Assembly: GCA_905221605.1 (NCBI GenBank)
Contig: CAJNDS010002001.1
Span: 1,005,001-1,069,000 of the forward strand
DNA from: Symbiodinium natans
Lineage: Eukaryota; Sar; Dinophyceae; Suessiales; Symbiodiniaceae
Reading direction: 5' to 3'
Length of the DNA stretch: 64,000 nt
Shown here one piece after another: positions 31,441-43,377 of this stretch. Within the stretch, counting starts at the first letter, position 1. Each line of letters starts with the position of its first letter. The notes beneath the pieces were generated by a model. The model was not told the origin of the DNA and ran no database searches. It worked only from the letters and a program-made list of their open reading frames with translations. The position numbers and the translations under genes were made by a program.

Positions 31441-31564
31441 CCAAAAAACAACCTCACATCCACAGCCTTCCCGAGGCTAAATGTGTGGATCATGGGGGGA
31501 CGGGGGGGGGGGCGAGCAATTCTTTACATTTTGTAAATCCGAAAATCCCGTTTACGGATTTAAA

Positions 31565-33140
31565 TAGTTCCAATTATCTAAACTATTCAAATTGTTTAAC
31601 AGAATTTTAAGGTCCCAAAACTCAGACTAAAGGCCATTTTAATTCTTTTTCTGAGTCCGTAAAAAAGGATTTTCGGATTTACACAGTTTGAGTGTTTCAA
31701 AAACTGAGCTGGTTTTACGTTCAGATTTTCCTCGGTTACTATAACAATGCCCCCCATTTGACCAGCATCACTGCTCTTCCCAGTCTTGCGATTAGTACAT
31801 ATAGTCTAGCACGAAGAATGCAAGACCATCAAATTAGATATAACTAATGCGTTAGTAGTGTGAGCAATGTTTGTAGCCTGCTACCGTCAGAGTCAATAAT
31901 ACAAGTAACAATAGTACCATAGCAGTTTGGCATCGGCAGCTCCAGCGGTATTTCTATATTTGAGACGAATTTAGCAATATGATTAATGCGAGTAACATGA
32001 GTGTTTGCAAGTCTAATACTATTGCTGATACTAGTAAGCGTCAATATCAATGGAATTGAAATTTCTAGTACAATTACTCCTGCTTGTGCTATTGATCATA
32101 TTAGTAAGCTAGTATGCCTACTATGCCGAGTATCACGTTACTAATGTTAGTAGTATCAGTAACATTCCGGTAAACATGAAGTAATGCTAACTTATTGAGA
32201 TGTATGTTAAATGGTTTGGGGTTAGTAAGGCTTTGGAGGATCTTGCGTTTGGAGGCTGCTCCTGAAGCTGCGCGCGCTTTCTTGTAGCCAAGGTTTCTTG
32301 CTTGCCACCTCGCCGGCAGTGAAGGAAAAATGCAAGGTACTTGTCCTGGTCCCTTAAACCCGGTACCCCAAAAAGGGACCATAATTTTGACAACCACCCA
32401 CATATCAAATTAATGAACGCTGTGCAACCAAGCAAATCCACTTGTACAAGCACATGATGTAGGGAATTCTGTGGCCCACACGAGTAAAATAAGTAACAAA
32501 CCAGATGAAAACAATGAAAGCTGTAGAAAACGAGTACATCTAAGTTGTACAACGCAGGTGTGGAGGGTTGATCGTTTTGTTGCGTTTTTTGACGGAGAAA
32601 TATGGCTGTGGCTCTAAATAGGGGTATGTCGCGGTGTCCCGCCACCCGCCTGTGTTACATACGTATGTCGCGCCCACTTGTTTCATACGTATGTCGCGGG
32701 GTTTGTCGCGGCTGTTTCGCGCTGTCTTGAAAAGAGATACGAAACCCATGCAGTTCCAGCAGCTCCAGCCTTGACATGGCGGCCCACGCGTGCATAAACT
32801 TTCCTTCGGTGGCTGTGGGTCCCGTGGTTTGTTGGGATTCGAGGTCTTTAAGCCCAAAAAAGAAAAAAGGGTTGACAGGTCATGGCTTTTAACATGACCC
32901 CGGCGACAACCCGTGCACTCCGACTATGAAAGCCTACAGCTGACCCGTTTGCAGCGGCATTGGCGGCAGCCTTTAAACGAAGAAAAAGAACAACTCTCCT
33001 GGAGCTTCTGCCAGCCCTGCCCGGCCATTCGCGCAGCCCCTTAAAATAAATATGAAGGATATATCTGAATATTGTGTTTTTCATATGAACAGAAAAGAAA
33101 CAACGCAAAGCTAACTACACCCTAAAAGTTGCGGGCTCAT
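31565..33140. other. No confident gene
   Basis: AT-rich sequence with TAGTA words (31790-32200), then a more GC-balanced stretch with two nearby ATACGTATGTCGCG motifs (32659-32700). The longest minus ORF (32645-32187) has no recognisable feature. Confidence 0.45.
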
Positions 33141-33145
33141 GTAAG

Positions 33146-33245
33146 CTGGAGGGAGAGGGAGGGAAAGAGAGAGAGAAAGAGAGAGAGAGGGAGTGAGAGA
33201 GAGTGAGAGAGTGAGAGGCAGTGAGAGACAGGGCGAGCGAGACTG
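33146..33245. repeat. GA-rich microsatellite
   Basis: GAGAGA/GGGAGAGA repeats of about 100 bp. Confidence 0.9.
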
Positions 33246-33552
33246 ATATAGTAAGATTTGCACCTGGTGCGGGTGACAAAGGTGGCGTGGGCGGGTTGCG
33301 TGGAGTGCTGGCATTGGAACCTGCGCAGCGAAGATTCCCAAATCCTGACATCTTGTTGCGCCGCCCCTCGAAGTCTCGACACGTGTCTCGCTACGTCGTT
33401 GATTTGCGTTGAGCAAAGGCCTGCTCTGGAGTTGCGGGCAGAAGCTGCAGGAGAAACGCCCTGAGGCGTCAGCGCCTAGCAGGAAGATTCGAGGAAGACT
33501 CGGGGAAGCTTAGCAAATGCAGGTTCAGGCTCGTGCAAACTAGTGGCTGCTA

Positions 33553-34352
33553 GTGGAAACAAAGGGCAGAGAACTGCTTTTGCAAAAAAGCCTCCTTCCA
33601 GGCGAAAGGATCCTTGATACTGGATCCAGCCTCATGGACAGCGCCAACGATTGCATTCCCCATTCCACGCCATACTTCGACAAGCTCTCAGCCGAACAGA
33701 ACTGCGCAGCTTTCTCAAGTGTCCAAGCAAGCTGCCGGAGGGAGCGGTGCGCCATACATCGAAGAGGGTCCAACCACACAGTGCAGAGCGCGCTTGCAGA
33801 GTTTGAACGTCTGCGTGAGCTAAGTACGAAAGTGAGGCTGGTGCGGGAAGAAACTCGAGGTCTCTTTTTTCTTTTTAGGGTGAGCATGTTGACGCAACTT
33901 GGCGTTTGAGCCGAATGCCGGGCATCTGTCTCACAAGGACGCCGATTCCAAACAACGCGGTGAACAGAAGCAAGCAATCAAGCAAGCAAGCCAGCCCTTG
34001 CAACTCCTTGCAGCTAGGCAGTCGTGATTTGCTCATCCCGCCACCGCTTCCCGTCAGTGTCACGCAAATCGCATAACGGCATAAAGCAGGTAAGGATCCC
34101 TCACAGTGCTCGCAGACAGACGGCTGACTCCCATTCAGCCAGACTGAGCTGTTGCCCCGGATCCTCCGCGAGATTTACCTCAGTGTGCTCTGCGATGCTA
34201 GATGGGAATTGGCGCAGCAACCCAAGTCTGAGGCATCAACTCTTAGTCTAGGATGTCTTCAATCACGTCACCTGAACAATGATGCAGTGATGCGACTCGT
34301 GGGTTCTCGCTCCAAATCACGAACCACATTCACCTCCGTACGTCTTCACTGA
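33553..34352 (+). CDS. Possible plus-strand gene fragment, unknown product
   Basis: Two plus-strand stretches look coding. One, near 33787-33859, is amphipathic (ALAEFERLRELSTKVRLVRE) and ends at a G|GTCTC donor-like site. The other, about 34147-34352, reads LPRILREIYLSVLCDARWEL and ends at a stop. They could be exons of one helical protein. No family is recognised and the splice sites are not secured. If real, this would be the only plus-strand gene noted in the left 57 kb. Confidence 0.3.
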
Positions 34353-34439
34353 ACTTACTTAGACTGACTGAAGGTGACGTAGGGGTTTCTGTGGCGAGCT
34401 GAGATGGGCTCAGGTTCTTCCAGCCCGCCCCACAGCTGG

Positions 34440-35540
34440 GCATCAAGACTTGATTCTTGCCACCCCCACGAACATGTTGCTTTTCGGGATGCATTTGCTG
34501 TCGGCCGTGCCGTCATTCGTCATACCGCATAGCATGGCAGAGGCTCTCAGACGTCCTGCGGCGCAGCAGAACTGTTTCTGGCATGGCGTTCTGTCTGATC
34601 CGGGGGCGTAGGATTTCGGACGTAATAAACTGCCCTTTTGTCCAACCAAGACCTAAAAGCGGTCCAGCTTCTGCAAGTTTGCGGCTAGACGAAACCCAAC
34701 GGAAACGGACAACGCAAGACTCAAGCATATGGCTCTTTAAGTCCTGTAGCAAAATGGCCGACGACGGCACAAAGAACACAGAACTAGAAATGCAGAAAGG
34801 TGTTTGAACTTGGGGTCGGCCCTTGAACTCTTGAACGGCACGACCCTAAATTTCGCAAGCAGACAGACATGTCGACAGCGTTGGAAACCCTAACTTGGGG
34901 TGCAGGGCCCGACCAACGACACAAAGCGGGGCGGTTGGGGGTCCCCCGTGTGCAAGTATAATGATGGGCGGATGCGGTATTGACAGCTCTCTCTCTCTCT
35001 CTCTCTCTTACAAAGTGAAGCGTAAGCTTGCATCCATGTTATCATATTCCTTAGGGTTATTTTGAAACAGAATGATCCAGGCATGGGGCTTTGAGGGTTG
35101 TCAGGGTTTAGGGTTTACGGTTGCTAGGGACATTTGGGCTGTAGGGTTCAGCGTTTGGAGTGTATCAGGGGAGGTCGCGTGCTCGCGAGTGAAACACCCG
35201 GGCCGTGCGCTGGCGTCTGTCGTCAACTCACCCCCACCCACACTACACCCTATTAGGGTTTAGTCCTGTGATTTTCGCCATTCGCCAGCGCTGGTTGCTT
35301 TATTAATAACACCGTTTCAAATGTACGACGCGTCGTTTAGGGTTTTAGCTTCGGGGCGGTTGCCGGGTCGTTTCGGGTTTACGGGTTTACGGATTCGGCA
35401 CTTTTGGGGCTAAGGGCTTTGGGCTTTTTGCGGTCAGTTTAGGGTACTCGACCACATGCGACGGCAAGGGAACGAAAGCACACCAAACATCGCCCCGTTG
35501 GGGATGCAAGCACAGGGACCCAGCGACGCATTTACAACCA
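34440..35540. other. No confident gene
   Basis: Includes a short (CT)n run at 34987-35009 and TTTAGGG-like words at 35100-35420. Confidence 0.45.
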
Positions 35541-35549
35541 GTATGCTCC

Positions 35550-35710
35550 AAAAAAGGAGCGGGGGGTGCAGGGGTGCGCGGCCTCACCCTCATTTGCAAA
35601 CAAAATGGTCCGAGCGTGGGCCGCAATCTCCTGTGGCGTGTCTGGTTGAAAAAGAAAAGGGCCGATTGGCGGGAGAGGGCGCGGCCCATCTCCCCATTTG
35701 CAATCAAACA
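35550..35710 (+). repeat. Decayed dispersed copies of the 110-bp satellite
   Basis: Two degraded units keep the order G-rich stretch, GCGCGGCC, C-rich stretch, CATTTGCAANCAAA. This links this spot to the main array at 14118-16275. Confidence 0.7.
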
Positions 35711-36070
35711 ATCCGACGACGCTATTCTATGGTTTAAGCAAAGCGGTGATAGAATCGGGATGATTTGGAACCAAGCACACAGAGCTTGAAAAACAAGCAG
35801 GGGGTGAGGGGGTTTGCATCTTTTTGCTGTGTACAGCTGCCATATCCTAAGCCCGAAACCTCTATTTCCGTACAGCATGTATCAGGAGGAAACTGTACAG
35901 GACATATTTTCTCGATTACGACCATATTCAAGATTCTGATCTTTGTGATGGGAGCAGGCTTCTACCCGGTTGCCCACGCCTCTGCATTTAAAGGGAAGAT
36001 TTCAAAATCTCAGAGCGGGACGAGCAAAACATGCGAAACGTGTTGCTGCTCGGTGCATGTACACGCCCTT

Positions 36071-36994
36071 TCACTCGCTCACTTGCAGGTCGGGATGGGG
36101 TGGAGGGTGGGGGGGGCACACTAGATCACATTCACTGATAGAAACGAAAGACCAGCTATGCCAGCTCATGACTAGACTTGGAACGCCACAGTTGGCACAA
36201 AGGTAGTGATATGCAGTGATTCCATGCCGGAGAGCGCCTGCACTTTTCAGAGAGATTGTGCTGTCGGTTCGTTGACGCTTGGCTCGTCTGCCTTCATGGA
36301 CATGCCCACATGCAAATGAGGCTATAAGATCACTGTTGCAGTTCGGAGCGGCCCAGTGCAAGCAGCTGTTCAGACGAACTTCTGCAAAAGACCAGACATA
36401 TGGCTCATGATGCTAATTGGCTTGTGCAAGTTTGACTTTGCAAGCAAGAAGGGATAGTGCCACCATGGGCCATGTGCCCGCGCCTGCCAGACTCCCATCA
36501 GGAGCTGCCATTGCTCCAAGCTTCTCAATCTCATGCCGCAGCCTCGCATCTTGCTTTCTAGCTGCCTCATGTTGCGACATGCATTCCCTCGCCTCGCCCG
36601 CTCCTGCGCGGCAGCAGTGTAGACCCCCAGCCAGTCCTACAGAGAGTCGTACACGTTCTGACCTTGACCATCTGGGCAGAAAAGCGTGCCAAGCCTGCGG
36701 CTCCGACTCGACTGACTGGGAACTTGAACAAAGCAAGACGAGGCCTTGCTTGCACAGCCAAGAAGAGAAACATCGAGAGAAAGTCCAGAGCCCCTGACGT
36801 GATCTCAGCTCCAGCAAAGCTTGGGGAAGACCTTTGGCAACACCTCGCCGCACGAGATCGTCATGCGTGCGTCTTCCGCTGCAGGCCTCTTCGGCGCTGC
36901 GGCGCCTTCGCGTGAACAACGGTTTGACTTCCTGCCGATGCACGTTCCAAAAAATTCGACAAAGGAAGCACATGGAAGCACACTCTAGCATCAC
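36071..36994 (-). CDS. Possible minus-strand exons, unknown product
   Basis: Two minus-strand open stretches have coding-like composition: one with SQHEAARKQDARLRHEIEKL (near 36490-36590) and one with HVHEGRRAKRQRTDSTISLK and HYLCANCG (near 36170-36300). The second has a CANCG pair but no complete zinc-binding pattern. Splicing is not resolved and no family is assigned. Confidence 0.3.
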
Positions 36995-37149
36995 AGCCTA
37001 TTCCAGGAACCCCACAGCTCGGCAAAGCGGTTCAAGACCCAGGCCGCCTGAAAGCAGGAAGCAATGCGGGTCAAGAGCACTGTGTACCCCCGAAGACCCA
37101 CGGCTGCTTGCATACCGTCTCTTGGTGTCGCAACCGCCGTGATCTTTAC

Positions 37150-39800
37150 ATTCAAGGCCGGTCATTGAAGATTGAAGGTGCTCAGAGTTTTTACGACATT
37201 TTCCACTTCCGTCTTAACCGTCTGGCGTGCCTTGAGTTTCGAGATGCGAAATCGAAGAACGTCGATTGAGCATCATCAGCTTCAAGATGCTTAAGATGGT
37301 TGAGCGGAAATAGGTGATTTCAGCGGCAAAGTCATCTGCACATCGTCAATCGTCAACCATTGATTGAGCATTTGCAAAGACTCGTACGTTAAGATGGTCA
37401 ACCCATCTCTTTACAATCGAAGCTCACCCAAAGCTTCAAGCCCAACAAGCTAGTGAACTAATGAACATGTTGCTTAGGCTCATGACGTTTACATCTTTCA
37501 TGGCTCTACAATTCTGGCACCTGCTATTCTGCATCTTTCGCTGGCCTACAACTCTCTCATATTATGCTAGTGCCTAGGGCAGTCAAAAGTCCCTAGAGTT
37601 TTAGTTGCGTTGTCACTCTCCATTCCCACACCAGACGAAAACAAGTTTTGTTCGTCGCATGTCATAGCTGAAGAAACGAATGGAGAGGTGCTTATCATCA
37701 CCCTGTCGCTATCCATTGGGAGCTTTCTTTAGTAGCGTCACCCACACTTTTAGATACGGGCGGTTTCAAATGTGCCAATGGCTTTGCGTGCTCGTTGTCC
37801 TCATGTCTCTGTGTTCATGGTGCGGTCTCCAACTTCTTGGACAATTTGCCTAGATATACTTCGTGGACTGTCTACTCAACCATTCAATGACAGAGTAGTC
37901 GTTGATCTGAGTATCCCTGTAACAGCAACGTCTCTTACTTCACAAGTCTTTTCACTCTACTACCCCACCGCACGTGAATCTGAAACCTGTTTCTGAAGGA
38001 CAGCTCCTGGGGCACTCGTGCCAGGTGCGGAATACAGGATGTACTGTTCCCGCTATCTTTGTTTGTCTCGCTTGGTGATATGAAGCTTCATATACAGATG
38101 CCCTGCCAATCATGTTCTCGTCAAGGAGATTGCTACTGTAGACGGTATCGTTTTTTGAAGGGTCGAGACTCCTCTAAACCCGTCACTCTACAATCAAATC
38201 GCCTTCGATATCATATATGCCTTTCGTCATCCATCTTCCCAAACTCTGTTTCGATAGGCTCTCGCACAGCCTGCCACTTCCACGAGGCCCCTCCAGAATT
38301 TCTAGCTCTCCATGCATACTCAAACTCTCCTATCAAACTTGAGCGCTTTAAATTGTATTTTGAAGAAGGCTTCTCTACCCAAGGCTTATCACCTGGAATG
38401 CAGATGCCTTCGTGCATCTTACTTGTTGAGGAGACAGCAAGCGAGGCTTTGAGCGAAAGACCCTTAAACAGTCTTCTCATTTCCTCTGCTAGCCTATCAT
38501 TCTTTACGCGTTGTAAGGTACTTCTCATCTTAATCTCTTGGATGTATAAGGATACTTCATGAAAAAACTTCCAAATCCGATGATTGGGGGCAAATACATT
38601 CCGACTGTGTAAGGATATTACCGGTCACATGCAGTCTCATGGCTACTTGGCATGTTCGTACTTTCAAACCCTGTACTAAAATTCAGGCTCCGTGGCTATT
38701 GGGTGACAATACAGCATTAAGGGAACTACATATGCTGCGATCTTGAGGTTTTGCTTCTCGCCAGCCACAAACTCATGTCACGAACGACCAAGACGATCCA
38801 CCAGCCGCAAACTCGCAGTGTTACATGGAAGGCTCGAGCTCCAGAACTGTCTTTGACCAAACCCCCAAAGAATCGCGGATCCACATGGTGGGCGAGGAGC
38901 AAACATTTATTACTTACGTGTATTCATGTATGCTTATCTTCATGATCTACGTGCATACGTGTTAGACATGACTACACAATGCTTACGAGCGTGCATCCAC
39001 ACACGTGATGAAACGAGCGCATGCCCTCCTCGGACATCATGGCCATTCGGCGGTGTTCTGGGGCAAACGTGAAGTTGATGGCCTCAGCCGGCTGGCTTGA
39101 ACTCTATTGCAGGCATGCGGGTGACCGGTCTAGACCCCGGCTGAGTCGTCAGTTCCAGACAAGGCGGCAAGAAGTGCCTGTCAAGCAGCTCAAGCAGTTC
39201 AAGGCACGGCAATGGAGCACCGCAACAGGAGACTCTCATGCTGCACTCCTGCGGCAGTGTGCACAGAAGATTCGCATCTCCATAAACTCCAAGCGCTGCT
39301 CTTTCCTGAGAGCTCTCACAACAAACTCATCATTCTGCCACAACACAGAACTTGAGAGATAGACCAGGCAAAGAAGGGCCAACGGCCGCCAAAGACAATG
39401 AAGCCACCATTCCCTTAGATCGTGTGGCAGAGCAGCATCACCGGCCAGCTGTCTTGCAGGCCGCTGCTTAAAGTCTGAGAGTTTCAAATAAAATGTAACA
39501 TGCCGCTGAGCAACGATGCTTCGACAGGAGCTCCTGAAGCACTAGCTGACTTCCTATCTCGCTGCGTTGAACGCAAGCAGAGCCAGGGGCCTTCTGCACG
39601 TGACAGCTCCCTGCTCACAAATCGTGCCATGCCTTGCGCGGGCGAGCATCTATATATGTATATGTATATGTATATATATATATATAACGATGTGCATGAC
39701 AACGTTTCAGCAGTGGCCGCGTGCGACAAACAATCAACGACGAAAGCGACATTGTGACATTCGCCTACTGCGCAAGAGAAAGCTGAGGAAATAGCGGGGC
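37150..39800. other. Region of different texture, no confident gene
   Basis: From about 37150 to 38720 the DNA is less GC-rich, lacks telomere-like words and has many TCTC/CTTC words. A plus ORF (38059-38562) and an opposing minus ORF (38528-38211) are both open, with no recognisable motifs. A (TATATG)n run lies at 39650-39687. Confidence 0.4.
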
Positions 39801-40693
39801 AGCATCATGGTTGGGTGCTGTAGAGCCTGTCAGGATTGATCTTACCGTACTTCATACCGGTGAATTGCATCTCATAATCATGAATACATCTACGTAGGTA
39901 TCCAAGGTCGCGGCCGAGGATGGGTCTTTGAGTTGCCACCGGTCGAATATCAAGAAGCCCTTCGCAGCAATAGCAAGCACCTGACACCAAGCTGTCAAGG
40001 TGATTTCAGGCATATGGACGACTGCAACAGGGCAAAGCGGCAACACGTCACGCAACAAACCAAAAGCGAGCAAGAGCAGGCAAACCAAATCTTCAGAACT
40101 CTCGTCAAGTGGACTGCTTAGTATCAACGTGGGAAGAAAGCTGGCAGAAGTAAAGGCAACAAGTGCACTGATGGGACTGGTGCATGCAAGGCCATCCATT
40201 GTCTGTTGAGTCTCCTGGTTCCGCTTCGAACATAGGACGGCCACAAGACAAAGTGGCACCTCCAAGTGGCAGAAGGAGATTTGCCGCAGCGACGCAAAGA
40301 ATCTCAGCAGGCGCCCACTCAGCACGGCAGCCTTGAAATAGCGAATAGCAGCATGGACGGCATTGCCCTTGCAGTTCAACACAGACAAAACTCCGGGACG
40401 TGCCTCCAAACGACAGGGTTGGATGGTATCATCTTCAGCAAACGCATTTTGCAACAACCACGAGGCCACCCAACAGTGTGCCGGCGACGTGCTTTGAATG
40501 CCTCCAGTGGCTCTGAAGAACTCAGGAACTCTGAACCGTACATGTAGCCTGCAGCTGTGGCAACTACACGCCTTGGAAGAGGAGAAAGGTACAGAATCGC
40601 GAAGCCAGAGCTTCGCGCAGCCAGCAACTCAGATTATCGCCTTTGGGGCTTTGTGAGGGATTGCATCACTGGCCACACCACTCTTGCGATATT

Positions 40694-42929
40694 CTACTTA
40701 GCATGCTGAATGTGTTTGCAGTTTGCAAGCAAACGGACTCTCAAGAGCGGCCTGCGAGGAGGGGGGCTGCCCGCTCGCAAATTGCGAGAGAAGCGTCCTG
40801 AGCACGCACTTCTACGAACTGGATTGGCATTGCAAATTTTAGCAAACATGAGGAAGCCGTCCTGGATGTGACTGCCCTGCTTGCCGTTCTCTGTGTTGCA
40901 AGAGCTTGTATCGTGGAGCAAGAGTGTATCGATCAGGAATGACAAGGATGTCAGCACGATGTCCTCTACCGCAGCTGCAACATCAACGTCTGGACGAACA
41001 GATGACAGCACTTCCGGAATGTACTGCCCGAGCACCGAATGAAAAAAGAATTGGTGCTGCCAAGCAGTTTCCATGGAGAGGGATGCATGCAAAGCGATGC
41101 AGCGGATAGCTTGTGCTCGTAAGGCCGGCCAACAAACCGCACCCAAACAAACCGGCACAGAGTCAATTAGCAAGAGCGCCGGCCGCAACACATCGTCCAA
41201 AAGAAGGAACAAAGGAAAATCATCCTCAAGCTCCGCCTCCGTATATGACAGAAATGCCTCAGCCACGTGAAGGATGCGGACGAGGTGACGCCCGAGCGTA
41301 CCACAGGCAGTTTCTGCCTTGCACTCTGCTTCCTCCCGCTGCTGCCGTAGCTGTTCTACTTCCTGTCTTAAGGGGTATGCTGCAGCGAAGTCGCGAGCAT
41401 TAGTGAGCTGCTCACATTTCGCGCCCAGTTCTTGAATTCTCTCCTCTACCGCCAGGGCATACGATTGGTGTGCTGCAATGCATTTTGTGATTTCTGCCAA
41501 GCCACTGCTATCGTCGAGCCCAGACTCTGGAAAACTGGCCTTGACCTTCGTGCCGAGCACGCGAAGTACCGTCTGGATGGTCTCTGACAAATCCGACTCC
41601 ACTTGCGCCTTACTTCGCTGACATGCCCGCCCTTGAGACACGGGCGACTGCAGTGATCGCCGAGCCAGCAGGATGGCCAACCGGAAAGGATCCAAGGTCA
41701 CTTGTTGCACACGGTCTTCTGCAAAAGCCGTGGCACGTGGTTGCTTTGTGGAGGGATTGTCAAGTGGACAGCGCAGGAGCGTGGCAGTTGCCATTTGTAA
41801 CAGGGTTTTTGCTGCCACCTCATCATGCACGCGGGCATGAAGGAGCACCATGAGAAGCTGACGAAGTGTGGAACCGTTCCCAGCGTCCAATGCCTCCAAG
41901 GTTTTGCGAAGCAACAAGGAACCCTTCAGGGCTCCACTAAGATTCCACCTCTGCGGATCCATGGAGACGACAATGCGACCAAGCATGACCTGTGCTGTGT
42001 CCAGAGTCCTCTCGCCGTGCAGGAGGAGCTGAACAGCCTGCTCTGGCTCTGCCATCGACCCCCACTCCTCAGAACCCAGTAGCCTTCGCAAGATGGCCTC
42101 CACCAAAGGCTCCGATTGCTTGGCCGGCACGGCTAAGAAGACATTGATGAGCTTCAACATGCAAGATAATGTAGTATTTGCATTGCCATCTGTGGGTGCA
42201 ACCCGTGAAAACCAGGACTGCAGCATGGACTCGCACTCTCGGCGGACGCTTGCATCCGTGTCAGCCAGGCCTTGCCGAAGCAAACTGCAAAGCTTTGGAG
42301 AAGTCATCGGACGCAGTTGCTCCAACAGATTGAACAAGCTGCATCGCACCCGCGAAGAAACGTCCATGGACCGCTCAAGAAGCATCTCTGTCAAATGCTG
42401 CTCCAAGACCAGTGCTTGATTTTCCTGACAAGATCCGAAATCAAGTTCAGACAACTGGGATCACATTGTCACATGTTCTACAAAACTACCGGATACGACA
42501 GGCCTGAAGCACTTTAAGGTGGACGAGGGCATCGAGCCGCATCTTGCACACAAGATCGCTGCATGCCATCTCAACCAGTGCGGCGACAGCTGCCCTTGTT
42601 CCGAGGGATGCTAAGGCGGGGATCGTCAAGCCTCTCACACAGAGTACTTTGTCGGCCGCCAAAGCAAGAAACATTCGTTCCAACCGTTTTCCGTCCCTTG
42701 CCGGTGCGATCTCCAGCATCCTGTGAAGGAGAGCGACACAGCATTGTCGCACCAGCTTTGCTCTCGGGGCATGGCCATCAAACAGCCCCAGCAAGGTGTC
42801 CAGGACGAGCAAGGATCTTGATTGCACGGTTGCCTCTGCCAAAAGGTCCAGTACGGGTTGAGCTCCAAACACCTGACTTCCTGCAACCTCCATGCTCCGA
42901 AGAACTGCCAGCACCGCTGTCGCAAGCAC
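40694..42929 (-). CDS. Condensin CAP-G/Cnd3-like HEAT-repeat protein, partial
   Basis: Two long minus-strand exons: about 42929-42504 and 42424 into the open frame ending at 40694. They are separated by a GC-AG intron (CAG|GCC ... CAG|GAA) and join in phase. Both are made of HEAT-type helix pairs (VRCSLFNLLEQL, VRRECESMLQSWF). Near the 3' part a coiled segment (LRQEVEQLRQQREEAECKAE) is followed by ALRAQAIRCIALHASLSMET, which resembles the conserved IRExAVRCLGLYCLLD segment of condensin subunit G. Condensin compacts mitotic chromosomes and is expected in dinoflagellates, whose chromosomes stay condensed. The true 5' start and the 3' end (with likely exons at 40470-40370) are not resolved. The last 60 or so codons of the open frame are probably intron. 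Confidence 0.6.
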
Positions 42930-43377
42930 ACCCTCCAGCTGATTGGGATAGTACTGGGCAACAGCCTTAGATCAGTTTTCGCAGCACTCATGTCCCTGAC
43001 CCCGAGCTGCATTATGTATGCAGACGTGCACCAGCCTGAGACGGGTACCAACAGACGTGCCACTGCATCACGTTTCATGAACTTCCCAGGCTTCACGGAA
43101 TCGGCAACAGCCTCCAAGATGCGTGCTGCGTGAGGCCAAAGTCTGGGAGCTTCGGATGCCCCTGCACAGGACAGCTGAGAGACATGATCCATGCACGTGT
43201 TCATGATTGTTCATGATTGTTCTGTTCATGCATCGGCTCAAACCTTCAGAGGCGTCCATCTCCATGATCAAGGATCGGAGAGCTACGGCCACAAAAGCGG
43301 GTTGGTGAGGTTGCTGTGCAAGCCTGCGTGTCTGAAGTATCAGCTTGGAGTTGCGTAGCATACCACATGCACCGGGG

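Larger units (their letters stand above)
28868..31564. mobile_element. Inverted-repeat-bounded element, copy A
   Basis: Outer inverted repeats of about 28 bp (28869-28897 and 31535-31564; AATCCGTAAA-GGGATTTTCGG with one or two mismatches) enclose inner inverted repeats made of a C/G-run plus CATGATCCACAC (28961-28988 and 31483-31514). The interior holds repeated (T)GGTCTGGGGAAG...CTTCCCCAGA hairpins, three 340-bp tandem units, a CTCCAGA hairpin array and no open gene. The second copy at 50953-53457 shares the same order of parts at perhaps 80-90% identity by eye. It looks like a large non-autonomous element. The mobilising enzyme is unknown and I see no clean target duplication. Confidence 0.6.

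Noticed and set aside
30877-31536. A 219-codon plus ORF and overlapping minus ORFs
   Set aside because: Translation of the CTCCAGA hairpin array; the same artefact appears at 52862-53594.
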